Source: DASYSA01 sp036003885 (GTDB lineage: Bacteria > Acidobacteriota > Blastocatellia > UBA7656). From it: a DNA stretch of 13,072 bases. Location of the stretch: assembly GCA_036003885.1 (NCBI GenBank), contig DASYSA010000205.1:1-13072 (forward strand). The letters run 5' to 3'. The notes beneath the pieces are model-generated. The model was not told where the DNA came from. It worked only from the letters and a program-made list of their open reading frames with translations, and did not search any database. The position numbers and the translations under genes were made by a program. This document shows positions 6,563-13,072 of the stretch, one piece after another (within the stretch, counting starts at the first letter, position 1; each line of letters begins with the position of its first letter).

Positions 6563-6604
6563 CGTTTCGCGTTTCGCGTCCCGCGTTTCGCGTTTGACGT
6601 TGCG
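6563..6604. repeat. Heptamer tandem repeat upstream of the permease gene
   Basis: Six consecutive 7-base units on the plus strand: CGTTTCG, CGTTTCG, CGTCCCG, CGTTTCG, CGTTTGA, CGTTGCG. The array fills part of the 112-base gap between the ATPase and permease genes and ends 9 bases from the permease start codon. No ribosome binding site is evident there, so the array may affect permease translation. Confidence 0.85.
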
Positions 6605-6665
6605 CTGCTCAGTCGTCCATGCGGTTCACAGCGGTGAAACAGTCCTAACATCAGCAGCGTCACAG

Positions 6666-7448
6666 TCACTTATCTCCCATCGACTGATTGAAGGCCACGG
6701 CCTCCGGATGATCTGACGCCGCAAATTCAGGTGGGGAAGCGAGCACCTCGAGTCGCCCATCCTTGAAGAGACCTATTCTCGTCGCAAGCGTGAAGGCCTC
6801 GCGCACATCGTGAGTGACGAAGATGATGGTCTTGTTCAGCCTCGCCGTCAGCGCGGCGAACTCGCGCTGCAACTCGGCGCGGGTCAACGGATCGAGCGCG
6901 CCGAACGGCTCGTCCATAAGGATTATCGGCGGATCAGCCGCGAGCGCCCGCGCAACTCCCACGCGCTGGCGCTGACCCCCCGAAAGTTCTCGTGGATAAC
7001 GCGCGGAGAAAGCGTCAGCGGAAAGGCCGACCAGGTTGAGCATCTCCCGCACACGCTCGCGAGTCCGATCTTCGAGCCAGCCTTCGAGTCGAGGCACCAG
7101 GGCGATATTGCGTTCGACGGTGAAGTGCGGAAACAGTCCGGTCTCTTGAATCACATAGCCGATATGCCTCCTGAGTCGGAAGGGATCCCACTGGGCAGCC
7201 GGCTCTCCTTCAACGAACACCGCGCCGCTGGTTGTTTCGAGCAGGCGATTGACGAGTTTGAGTGTGGTAGTCTTTCCCGAACCGCTTCGCCCCAGCAGAA
7301 CCAGCGTCTCGCCGCGTCTCACTGCAAAGTTCAGATCGGCGACAAGCGATTTGCCATTGGCCAGTGTCAGTCCGGCATTGCGGAACTCAACAACCGGTTC
7401 TTGAATTGGGGATTGTGGATTTGGAGCTGAAGATTCCGAATCGCTCAT
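6666..7448 (-). CDS. ABC transporter ATPase, OpuCA/EgtV-like, without CBS domains
   Basis: 260 aa. All nucleotide-binding motifs are present: Walker A GRSGSGKTT (53-61), Q-loop Q101, signature LSGGQRQ (155-161), Walker B IILMDE (175-180), D-loop GALD and switch H213. The closest type is the quaternary-amine uptake ATPase, but the protein ends soon after the core, lacking the C-terminal CBS pair of ProV/OpuAA that senses ionic strength. That argues against simple osmotic gating. It energises import by the fused permease/binding protein 112 bases downstream and lies 51 bases after egtD. The ATG is preceded by AAGGCGG at suitable distance. Residues 4-17, before the ABC domain, are low-complexity (Ser, Pro, Gln) and encoded by a degenerate heptamer tract. 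Confidence 0.95.
   Translation of the reverse strand: MSDSESSAPNPQSPIQEPVVEFRNAGLTLANGKSLVADLNFAVRRGETLVLLGRSGSGKTTTLKLVNRLLETTSGAVFVEGEPAAQWDPFRLRRHIGYVIQETGLFPHFTVERNIALVPRLEGWLEDRTRERVREMLNLVGLSADAFSARYPRELSGGQRQRVGVARALAADPPIILMDEPFGALDPLTRAELQREFAALTARLNKTIIFVTHDVREAFTLATRIGLFKDGRLEVLASPPEFAASDHPEAVAFNQSMGDK
7401..7435. repeat. Degenerate heptamer tract inside the ATPase N-terminus
   Basis: Consecutive 7-base blocks TTGAATT, GGGGATT, GTGGATT, TGGAGCT and GAAGATT encode the low-complexity stretch of about residues 5-16 of the ATPase. Periodicity is weak beyond the central two units. Confidence 0.4.
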
Positions 7449-7499
7449 TATTCAGCCGCCTTCAGCGCTGAGATCAAGAGTCATTTCCAGCATCGCCGA

Positions 7500-8525
7500 C
7501 TATGAACTGGTGTTTGCGGCCGCAAACAGATTGAAGCTGAACCGTTCCCCGCTGTCGAGCCAGCTCTTCTCCAACCGGAATCCAGATTTGGCGGCCAACT
7601 CGCCCAACTGCGACAGGTCATATTTGTATGAGCTTTCGGTGTGAATCGACTCGCCCTTCTCAAATTCAACTTCCAGATCGATCGCGCGGATGTGTACGCG
7701 ATGCGCGGCGCGGCTGATCATGTGCACCTCCATACGGCCTCGCGCTTCGTTGTAGATCGCGCTGTGCTCAAACTTAGTCAGATCGAAGTCGCCATCGAGC
7801 TCGCGGTTTATTCGGACGAGCAGATTCAGATTGAAAGCGGCGGTCACGCCCAGCGCGTCGTCGTAGGCGGGCACCAGAACAGCGGGAGATTTCTTGAGGT
7901 CGGCTCCGACCAGCAATCCGTCTTCGGGACCGAGCATCTTTCGCACTTCGCGAAGGAATGCGCGGGCCTCAGCCGGGTCGAAGTTACCTATGTTCGAACC
8001 GAGAAAGAGCGCCATTGTTCGCACACTGTCGCCGTCGCGGCCGATAGTTCCGCTGAGCGCGCTGATAGCGGTGAAATAGTCGGCCGCATAAGCTGTGATC
8101 GAGATCCCGGGGTATGACTCGAGCAGGACGGCGCTGCTTCTCTCGAGACTGGCATCGGAGATGTCAATCGGCAGGTAGTGAAGCTTTTGCTGCCGAGCCA
8201 GCAGCGCCTCGATTAAGAAGCGAGTCTTCTCCGCGCTGCCACTACCGAGCTCCACAAGTCGAACAGGGCCTCTGACTGCGCTCACTATCTCATCTGCACG
8301 GGTGCGAAGTATCTCGCTTTCGGCGCGCGTGAGGTAGTACTCGGGCAGACAGCAGATGGCTTCGAACAGCCGCGATCCCAGTTCGTCATAGAAATACTTG
8401 GGCTTGAGTGTCTTCGGAGTCGAGGTGAGACCGGCGCGCACGTCTTCGGCGAGTGAAGTCAAATCACTTGCGTGCTCGAGGCGGTGGATCACCAAACGGT
8501 CTTGGGAGCGGGACGGCAGGGACAA
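7500..8525 (-). CDS. egtD: L-histidine N-alpha-methyltransferase EgtD
   Basis: 341 aa, a little longer than the usual size of about 320. EgtD uses three S-adenosylmethionine to trimethylate histidine to hercynine, the first step of ergothioneine synthesis. Family motifs are LPEYYLTRAESEIL (60-73), the SAM-binding ELGSGSAEKTR (92-102), YLPIDIS (117-123), LFLGSNIGNFDPAEA (173-187), FNLNLLVRINREL (231-243), and the C-terminal SIHTESSYKY (293-302). In the last, the Glu and Ser fit the histidine-recognition positions described for mycobacterial EgtD. The start is a TTG, decided by a perfect AAGGAGG whose AGGAGG core (complement of 8531-8536) ends 5 bases upstream. No EgtB or EgtC is in this window, so completion of the pathway must be encoded elsewhere or hercynine is the product. 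The transporter genes follow immediately, suggesting one transcript. Confidence 0.93.
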   Translation of the reverse strand: MSLPSRSQDRLVIHRLEHASDLTSLAEDVRAGLTSTPKTLKPKYFYDELGSRLFEAICCLPEYYLTRAESEILRTRADEIVSAVRGPVRLVELGSGSAEKTRFLIEALLARQQKLHYLPIDISDASLERSSAVLLESYPGISITAYAADYFTAISALSGTIGRDGDSVRTMALFLGSNIGNFDPAEARAFLREVRKMLGPEDGLLVGADLKKSPAVLVPAYDDALGVTAAFNLNLLVRINRELDGDFDLTKFEHSAIYNEARGRMEVHMISRAAHRVHIRAIDLEVEFEKGESIHTESSYKYDLSQLGELAAKSGFRLEKSWLDSGERFSFNLFAAANTSS

Positions 8526-8530
8526 ACAGT

Positions 8531-8537
8531 CCTCCTT
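8531..8537 (-). promoter_or_regulatory. Strong Shine-Dalgarno fixing the TTG start of egtD
   Basis: On the minus strand this reads AAGGAGG, followed by five bases (ACTGT) and TTG. It is the best ribosome binding site in the window, and it justifies the non-ATG start. Confidence 0.85.
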
Positions 8538-8652
8538 CTCAAACCAGTAACTCTAAACTCAGGCGCTAATATTAAACGCAAGGATAATGCTATATCAGTT
8601 TCGAAGCTCTGGGCAACCAGCTCATCGTAACATAGATACGAAAAAGGGAGTC

Positions 8653-8711
8653 CACAAACTGAACGAAGGATTCGTATCAGTTTGTGAAACCTGTGCGGTT
8701 CGTGGTTTCAC
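8653..8711 (-). terminator. Two adjoining hairpins, terminator-like, after the araC-isomerase unit
   Basis: Reading the minus strand after the isomerase stop, GTGAAACC (8704-8711) pairs with GGTTTCAC (8684-8691). It is followed by a larger stem in which CACAAACTGA (complement of 8677-8686) pairs with TCAGTTTGTG (complement of 8653-8662). The larger stem is extended by ACGAA/TTCGT around a 3-base loop with one bulged base. GACTCCC and a run of five T follow, so it can serve as an intrinsic terminator. The two stems share three bases. Confidence 0.65.
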
Positions 8712-8716
8712 CTTTC

Positions 8717-9538
8717 TTACCGGCCTGAAAACTTTGGAGGCCGCCGCTCCCGAAACGCAGCGATGGCTTCGCCAAGATCCTTCGACTGCAGAAACGCTGC
8801 GTTCCACACTGCAACGTAACGCAAGCCGTCCGCAGTTGACTTATCCGAACAGTAGTTCATCACCTGCTTGATCCCCTGCACGACGAGCGGCGGATTATCC
8901 GCGATCTCTCTCGCGAGTTTGCGAGCGGCTTCGAGAAGCCCATCCTCGGAGTCATAAACATCGCTCACCAGCCCGATTTTCAGGGCGCGCGCCGCATCGA
9001 TGTCCTTGCCGGTAAACGCGAGCTCGCGAGTGTTGCCGTCGCCAATGATTTTAGGCAGCCTTTGCAAACTGCCTATGTCGGCCACCATTGCGACCTTCAC
9101 CTCGCGCAGGCTGAAGCGCGCATCAACCGAGCAGAGACGAATATCGCACGCCGAGGCCAGATCCAATCCTCCGCCGATGCACCACCCGGCCACAGCCGCA
9201 ATCACCGGCTTGCGACACCTTGCCACGCGATCGCAGGCTTCCTGCATCTGGGCGATCAGGTCGAGCAAACGTGTGCGATCGGCTGCGAGGTTCTCTCCGG
9301 CGAGGTGTTGTCCCAACTGGCCCATCATTGCAGCGAGGTCCAGCCCATAACTGAATTGCCCGCCCTCGCCGCGAACAAGAACGACGCGAATCTCTTCGTC
9401 GCCATCGAGCGCAGCAAAAAGCTCAGGCATCTCGCGCCAGAAGTCGGGACCCATAGCATTGCCCTTCCCCGGGCCAATGAGAGCGACTTCTGCAACACCG
9501 GCGCTTCGCTCTATCCTGATTGCTTTGTATTCGCTCAT
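8717..9538 (-). CDS. Crotonase-family dienoyl-CoA isomerase-like (ECH1-type)
   Basis: 273 aa from the ATG at 9538, which has GGGAGAG about 8 bases upstream. The open frame extends to 9850, but that part is antisense-free shadow of the AraC gene and lacks crotonase sequence. Motifs: GPGKGNAMG, SYGLDLAAM (63-71, oxyanion), and GWCIGGGLDLASACDIRLCS followed by REVKVAMVADIGSLQRLP. Compared with rat delta3,5-delta2,4-dienoyl-CoA isomerase (Asp176, Glu196, Asp204), all three acids are present as D126, E146 and D154. It therefore probably isomerises conjugated dienoyl-CoA during beta-oxidation of unsaturated fatty acids. Ordinary enoyl-CoA hydratase is less likely because the first glutamate is Asp. 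It follows the AraC regulator by 47 bases. Confidence 0.92.
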   Translation of the reverse strand: MSEYKAIRIERSAGVAEVALIGPGKGNAMGPDFWREMPELFAALDGDEEIRVVLVRGEGGQFSYGLDLAAMMGQLGQHLAGENLAADRTRLLDLIAQMQEACDRVARCRKPVIAAVAGWCIGGGLDLASACDIRLCSVDARFSLREVKVAMVADIGSLQRLPKIIGDGNTRELAFTGKDIDAARALKIGLVSDVYDSEDGLLEAARKLAREIADNPPLVVQGIKQVMNYCSDKSTADGLRYVAVWNAAFLQSKDLGEAIAAFRERRPPKFSGR

Positions 9539-9585
9539 ATTGTCTCTCCCGCATGGCCCCTGATACGCGAGCGGCTCTTCGCCGT

Positions 9586-10374
9586 TCAGATAGTCGCGCC
9601 GACGTGATAGCGACCAGGGGTCGTGCCGAACGTCTTCTTGAACATCGAAATGAACGCGCTGGTGCTCTCGTATCCAGCCTCCAGGGCGACGGCCGTTACG
9701 GACTCTCCAACGGCAAGCAGGCGCAGCGCATGCAGCAGCCGCGCCTGTTGTCGCCATCTCCCGAAACTCATGCCTGTCTGAGTGATAAACAACCTTTCGA
9801 TTGTTCTCTTGCTGGCGCCCGCAGCTCTGGAAATCTCCTGGAGAGAGCACCTCTCGCTCGGATTGTGACGCACCTGTTCCGCCACCCGTAACGCTCGCGG
9901 ATCACGCGGCACAGGCAACTGGAGCGGGATGACCGGCAATGCTCCCAACTCATCCAGGATCACTCCGATTATCCGTCCCTGAGTCGGTACCTCAACGTCG
10001 AGCGCTCCGAGTTTCACCGCATGTAAAATCAGCTCTCGGAGCAGCGGAGAGACGTTCACGACGCAGCAGTCCACGGGCAACACCTGCGAGAGGGATGGTT
10101 CGACGTACAGGCTTCGCATTGAGACCGACCCGTGCATTTCAACCTTGTGGCTCATGCCCCCAGGAATCCAGACAGCCCGTTGAGGCGGAACCACCCATGC
10201 GCCTCGCGGCGTGTGCACGCTCATTACACCCTCGGAGGCGTAGATCAGCTGGTGCCAGCCGTGCTGGTGTTCGGGAAGCACCGTTCCGGTCGAGTAGCGG
10301 ACCGCGAACGTCCTGATCTGAGCTCCCTCGAATGAACAGCCGCTCGCTGAAGAGCCCTGACGCATTCTGAACAT
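9586..10374 (-). CDS. AraC-family transcriptional regulator (NimR-like)
   Basis: 262 aa. The N-terminal cupin-type sensor domain (about 1-110) has LPEHQHGWHQLIY (33-45) and VVPPQRAVWIPGGMSH (61-76), the pattern of the NimR/YeaM branch. Its histidines H36, H38, H41 and H76 could hold a metal or ligand. The C-terminal half carries two helix-turn-helix motifs, CSLQEISRAAGASKRTIERL and VTAVALEAGYESTSAFISMF, ending with the AraC hallmark KKTFGTTPGRY. It is probably a transcription activator in the cytoplasm. The next gene on the same strand is the isomerase, 47 bases away, so they likely share a transcript. The effector is unknown. The ATG at 10374 has no clear ribosome site. A TATATT (complement of 10383-10388) only 8 bases upstream hints at a very short or leaderless mRNA, though an ATG three codons later is possible. 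Confidence 0.93.
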   Translation of the reverse strand: MFRMRQGSSASGCSFEGAQIRTFAVRYSTGTVLPEHQHGWHQLIYASEGVMSVHTPRGAWVVPPQRAVWIPGGMSHKVEMHGSVSMRSLYVEPSLSQVLPVDCCVVNVSPLLRELILHAVKLGALDVEVPTQGRIIGVILDELGALPVIPLQLPVPRDPRALRVAEQVRHNPSERCSLQEISRAAGASKRTIERLFITQTGMSFGRWRQQARLLHALRLLAVGESVTAVALEAGYESTSAFISMFKKTFGTTPGRYHVGATI

Positions 10375-10463
10375 AGGTTGTCAATATAGCGCAAGCGCGA
10401 AGTCCGGGACAGGGCATAGAATCGTCTGGGTGCGCGTCACTATTTTGCGCGAGAAGCCAGAGA

Positions 10464-10497
10464 CGGGGTGAGGGGGTCAGGCACTCGATTTGTGCCT
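10464..10497 (+). repeat. REP-like element, diverged copy (REP-2)
   Basis: GGGGTGAGGGGGTCAGGCAC begins a diverged relative of the elements at 4955 and 12877. It forms its own small hairpin, AGGCAC (10479-10484) with GTGCCT (10492-10497) around a 7-base loop. It lies about 107 bases before the S9 peptidase start. Confidence 0.6.
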
Positions 10498-10603
10498 GCG
10501 CCGCCTCGCAATCGCCTTGGCGCACTCAAGACGGGGCCTGCTATGCTTTATTCTCGTCTACGACAATGCTCGAACTACCCAACACAAGCTCCGCGAGGTC
10601 ATC

Positions 10604-12742
10604 ATGAAAAAACAGCTCCTATCACTCATCCTCCTGTCCCTGGCCCTTGCGAGTGCGGCGCACGCTCAAAAGCGCGCCTTCACCATCGAGGATCTCTATC
10701 GCATCAAATCGATCTCCGACGTTCACATCTCACCTGATGGGAAGTCGGTGGTCTATGTCGTCGGTACTCCTGACCTTCCACGCGCCAAACGCGCCAGTCA
10801 TATCTGGCTGATGGATGTCGATGGCCGCAACGCCCGCCAGTTGACCTACGACGCGAAAGGAGAAGGCTCACCGCGCTTTTCGCCCGACGGAAAGCGGCTG
10901 CTCTTCATTAGCTCTCGCGACGGCAGTCCGAGCCTTTACACCATGCCGATGAGCGGCGGCGAAGCGAGGCGGCTAACCAGCATCTCCACCGGAGTCTCTG
11001 ATCCGCTGTGGTCTCCCGACGGTAAATGGATCGCCTTCTCGACCGACGTCTATCCCGAATGCGGAGGCGACGACGCCTGCAACAAGAAGATCGGCGATAC
11101 CTGGAGCGGCGGCCCGCTGAAGGCTCACATGGCCGATGCCCTGCTCTATCGGCATTGGACCGATTGGAAGGACGGCACCCGAACTCACATCTTTCTGGCA
11201 AACGCGGAGAGCGGTGATGTTCGTGACCTGACGCCCGGCGATTTCGATTCGCCGCCATTTCAGCTGGGTGGTCCTCTTCAGTACGACTTCTCGCCTGACA
11301 GCTCTGAACTGGTCTTCGTGTCGAACCACGACAAGGTTCCAGCCACATCGACCAACAACGATCTCTGGCTCGTCTCGTTGACCGACCGGCAGTCGCAGCC
11401 TCGCAATATTACGTCCGCCAACCAGGCGTATGATGGAAGTCCCATGTACTCACCCGATGGTAAGTCCATCGCGTATCGCACGCAAAAGATCCCCCGCTAC
11501 GAATCGGATCTCTTCCGGCTGGCGATCTACGATCGAGCGAGCGGGACCTCGACCGTGGTCACCGAATCGTTCAAGAATTGGGTCGATTCGTTCGAGTGGT
11601 CGCGGGACTCCAGGTCTTTGTATTTCACCGGCCCGGTGGAAGGGATCAATCCGATTTACAAGCTGGATCTCAGCTCCAGGAACATCACTCAGCTCTTGGC
11701 GGACAAGACCATCGATGAGTTTGAATTCAGCGACGATGGCCGGCGGATCCTCTATGTCAGGCACTCCACGGGGGAGCCGCGAGAGATCTACAGCACCGCG
11801 GCAGGGCAGGCTGGAAATCCGACGCGGCTCACAACGATCAACGAAGCGGTCGCCAGGGAAGTTGACATCCGGCCAGCCGAATCGATGTGGGTCGAGGGAG
11901 CGGCCGGAGCAAAGGTTCAGGTCTTCATCGTGAAGCCGCACGGATTCGATCCCAGCAAGAAGTATCCGCTTATTCTGAACGTGCACGGCGGGCCTCAGTC
12001 GAACTGGGCCGACGCGTTCAGAGGGGATTGGCAGGTCTATCCGGGCGCAGGCTATGTGGTGGCGTTCCCGAATCCTCACGGCTCGACGGGCTACGGCCAG
12101 GATTTCACGGCCGAGATCTCGGGCGACTATGGTGGGGCGGTATTCGAAGATTTGATGAAGGTCACCGACGCTCTCGAGAAGCTGCCATATGTGGATCGAA
12201 ACAGGATGGGAGCGATGGGTTGGTCATACGGCGGCTACATGATGGACTGGTTCGAAGGGCACACGGATCGATTCAAGGCTATAGCGTCGATGATGGGCCT
12301 CTACGATCTGAAATCTTTCTACGGGGCGACCGAGGAGCTTTGGTTCCCTGAGTGGGATTTAAAGGGGACGCCGTGGACTGCCGAGCTTTATGAGAAGTGG
12401 TCGCCGTCGAACTCGGTGAAGAACTTCAAGACGCCGGCGCTGGTGATCAGCGGCGAGCGGGATTATCGGGTGCCGTACACCCAGTCGCTTCAGTTTTACA
12501 CGGCGCTTCAGAAGATGGGAGTTCCATCCAGGCTGCTTATTTATTCGAATGCGGGACACTGGCCGAGCTGGTACGAGATGGCGTTGTACTACACTGCCCA
12601 CCTCGAGTGGTTCAATAAGTATCTGGGCGGCGGGGCGCCTCCTTGGACGACGGAGCAGTTTTTGAGGAACGCGGTGTTTGATCTGGAAACGGGAAAGCGG
12701 ATCGATCGGAGGAGCGACAAAGACCAGGCCTCCCAGCGATGA
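10604..12742 (+). CDS. Secreted S9 prolyl-oligopeptidase family peptidase (DPP5-like)
   Basis: 712 aa from the ATG at 10604, which has GAGGT about 6 bases upstream. The frame is open from 10490, but only this start gives a clean Sec signal peptide: MKKQ, hydrophobic core LLSLILLSLALASA, and AHA|Q cleavage after residue 21. The mature N-terminal part is a TolB-like beta-propeller with repeated SPDGK motifs (residues about 43-420), then an alpha/beta-hydrolase domain. The catalytic triad is visible: S541 in GWSYGGYM, D620 in SGERDYRVP, H652 in SNAGHWPSWY. These positions and the insert DVYPECGGDDACNKK resemble Porphyromonas gingivalis DPP5, which removes dipeptides after hydrophobic residues. 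It probably acts in the periplasm on imported peptides. It is monocistronic here. The exact specificity is inferred. Confidence 0.94.
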   Translation: MKKQLLSLILLSLALASAAHAQKRAFTIEDLYRIKSISDVHISPDGKSVVYVVGTPDLPRAKRASHIWLMDVDGRNARQLTYDAKGEGSPRFSPDGKRLLFISSRDGSPSLYTMPMSGGEARRLTSISTGVSDPLWSPDGKWIAFSTDVYPECGGDDACNKKIGDTWSGGPLKAHMADALLYRHWTDWKDGTRTHIFLANAESGDVRDLTPGDFDSPPFQLGGPLQYDFSPDSSELVFVSNHDKVPATSTNNDLWLVSLTDRQSQPRNITSANQAYDGSPMYSPDGKSIAYRTQKIPRYESDLFRLAIYDRASGTSTVVTESFKNWVDSFEWSRDSRSLYFTGPVEGINPIYKLDLSSRNITQLLADKTIDEFEFSDDGRRILYVRHSTGEPREIYSTAAGQAGNPTRLTTINEAVAREVDIRPAESMWVEGAAGAKVQVFIVKPHGFDPSKKYPLILNVHGGPQSNWADAFRGDWQVYPGAGYVVAFPNPHGSTGYGQDFTAEISGDYGGAVFEDLMKVTDALEKLPYVDRNRMGAMGWSYGGYMMDWFEGHTDRFKAIASMMGLYDLKSFYGATEELWFPEWDLKGTPWTAELYEKWSPSNSVKNFKTPALVISGERDYRVPYTQSLQFYTALQKMGVPSRLLIYSNAGHWPSWYEMALYYTAHLEWFNKYLGGGAPPWTTEQFLRNAVFDLETGKRIDRRSDKDQASQR

Positions 12743-13072
12743 GCAAGGCCGCGGCTCGACAGAGAACGCCGGCGACTTGAGGAAGTGCGGTATAACGTGA
12801 CGGAAGCATCATAGTTAGACGCACCTAATCCGTATCACTGACGAACCTGGTGTACAGTCTTACTCACTCCCCGACGGGGGTCAGGCCCTCGATTCTGCGA
12901 TTCGGATTTCAGGGCAACGAATAAGAACCCGAATCGCAGAATCGAGGGCCTGACCCCACCATGTCTGTCACTTTCATCTCAATAGTTTTGCTGCTTACTC
13001 CCAACTCCTCGATTTATCAAAAGAAAAACTTTCCCTTTGTTTTCCCTGAGCTTCGACTTCGACATCGTTTCG
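12743..13072. other. Gene-free right end with REP-like palindrome
   Basis: This 330-base stretch has no supported gene. It contains the perfect inverted repeat at 12877-12957. The last 115 bases are pyrimidine-rich on the plus strand and carry short open frames on both strands that reach the edge. On the minus strand one of these could be the tail of a gene beyond the window, but nothing in it is recognisable. Confidence 0.55.
12877..12957. repeat. REP-like perfect inverted repeat (REP-3)
   Basis: Two 29-base arms (12877-12905 and 12929-12957) are perfect reverse complements, each opening with GGGGTCAGGCCCTCGATTCT, separated by 23 bases. It could fold downstream of the S9 peptidase mRNA. The paired inverted layout resembles REPIN-type doublets mobilised by REP-associated tyrosine transposases, but no transposase is in the window. 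Confidence 0.93.

Noticed and set aside
9539..9850. N-terminal extension of the dienoyl-CoA isomerase-like frame to 9850
   Set aside because: It overlaps the AraC gene on the same strand in another frame, and the crotonase sequence begins only at the ATG at 9538 with its ribosome site.
10490..10603. 38-residue extension of the S9 peptidase from the ATG at 10490
   Set aside because: It would hide the signal peptide, begins inside a REP-like element, and lacks a ribosome site. The ATG at 10604 has one.
12961..13071. Plus-strand open frame from the ATG right after the REP-3 palindrome to the window end
   Set aside because: 37 codons without a ribosome site, pyrimidine-rich and unlike any protein I know; too short to support.

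Overview
The window looks like chromosomal DNA of a soil-type Acidobacteriota, possibly Blastocatellia. I infer this from four things: a truncated gene at the left edge whose N-terminus matches the Acidobacterial duplicated orphan permease (ADOP) type, a mid-to-high GC content, intergenic heptamer repeats, and a catabolic and peptidase gene set. No rRNA, tRNA, CRISPR array, prophage or transposase gene is visible.

Layout, left to right. At 1-55 (-) is the N-terminus of an ADOP/MacB-like permease, divergent from a tRNA-dihydrouridine synthase at 160-1254 (+). That gene converges on a P1-family (DmpA/NylC-like) self-processing amidohydrolase at 1322-2299 (-), and the two meet in a mirrored heptamer repeat that supplies both stop codons. 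Then come a V4R/DUF2378-like small protein (2391-2975, +) and a thioredoxin-fold peroxiredoxin-like protein (3285-3860, +), the latter followed by a second mirrored heptamer repeat and a possible broken zinc-ribbon micro-ORF.

The most interesting block is on the minus strand, read right to left. An ergothioneine-type histidine methyltransferase EgtD (8525-7500) is followed by a CBS-less ABC ATPase (7448-6666) and a fused permease plus substrate-binding protein (6553-5003). Behind them, across a REP-like element, is an ECHDC3-like crotonase lacking both catalytic glutamates (4870-4088). The transporter would normally be called OpuC/glycine betaine, but the fused architecture and the EgtD neighbour fit the EgtUV ergothioneine importer type better. 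My main proposal is therefore a combined make-and-import locus for ergothioneine, or for its betaine precursor hercynine.

Further right on the minus strand, a NimR-like AraC regulator (10374-9586) and a dienoyl-CoA isomerase-like crotonase (9538-8717) form a two-gene unit ending in a hairpin terminator. Finally a secreted S9 prolyl-oligopeptidase of DPP5 type (10604-12742, +) is followed by a perfect 29-bp inverted repeat (12877-12957). Related copies of that repeat lie at 4955 and 10473, making a REP-like palindrome family. The last 115 bases hold no gene I can support.
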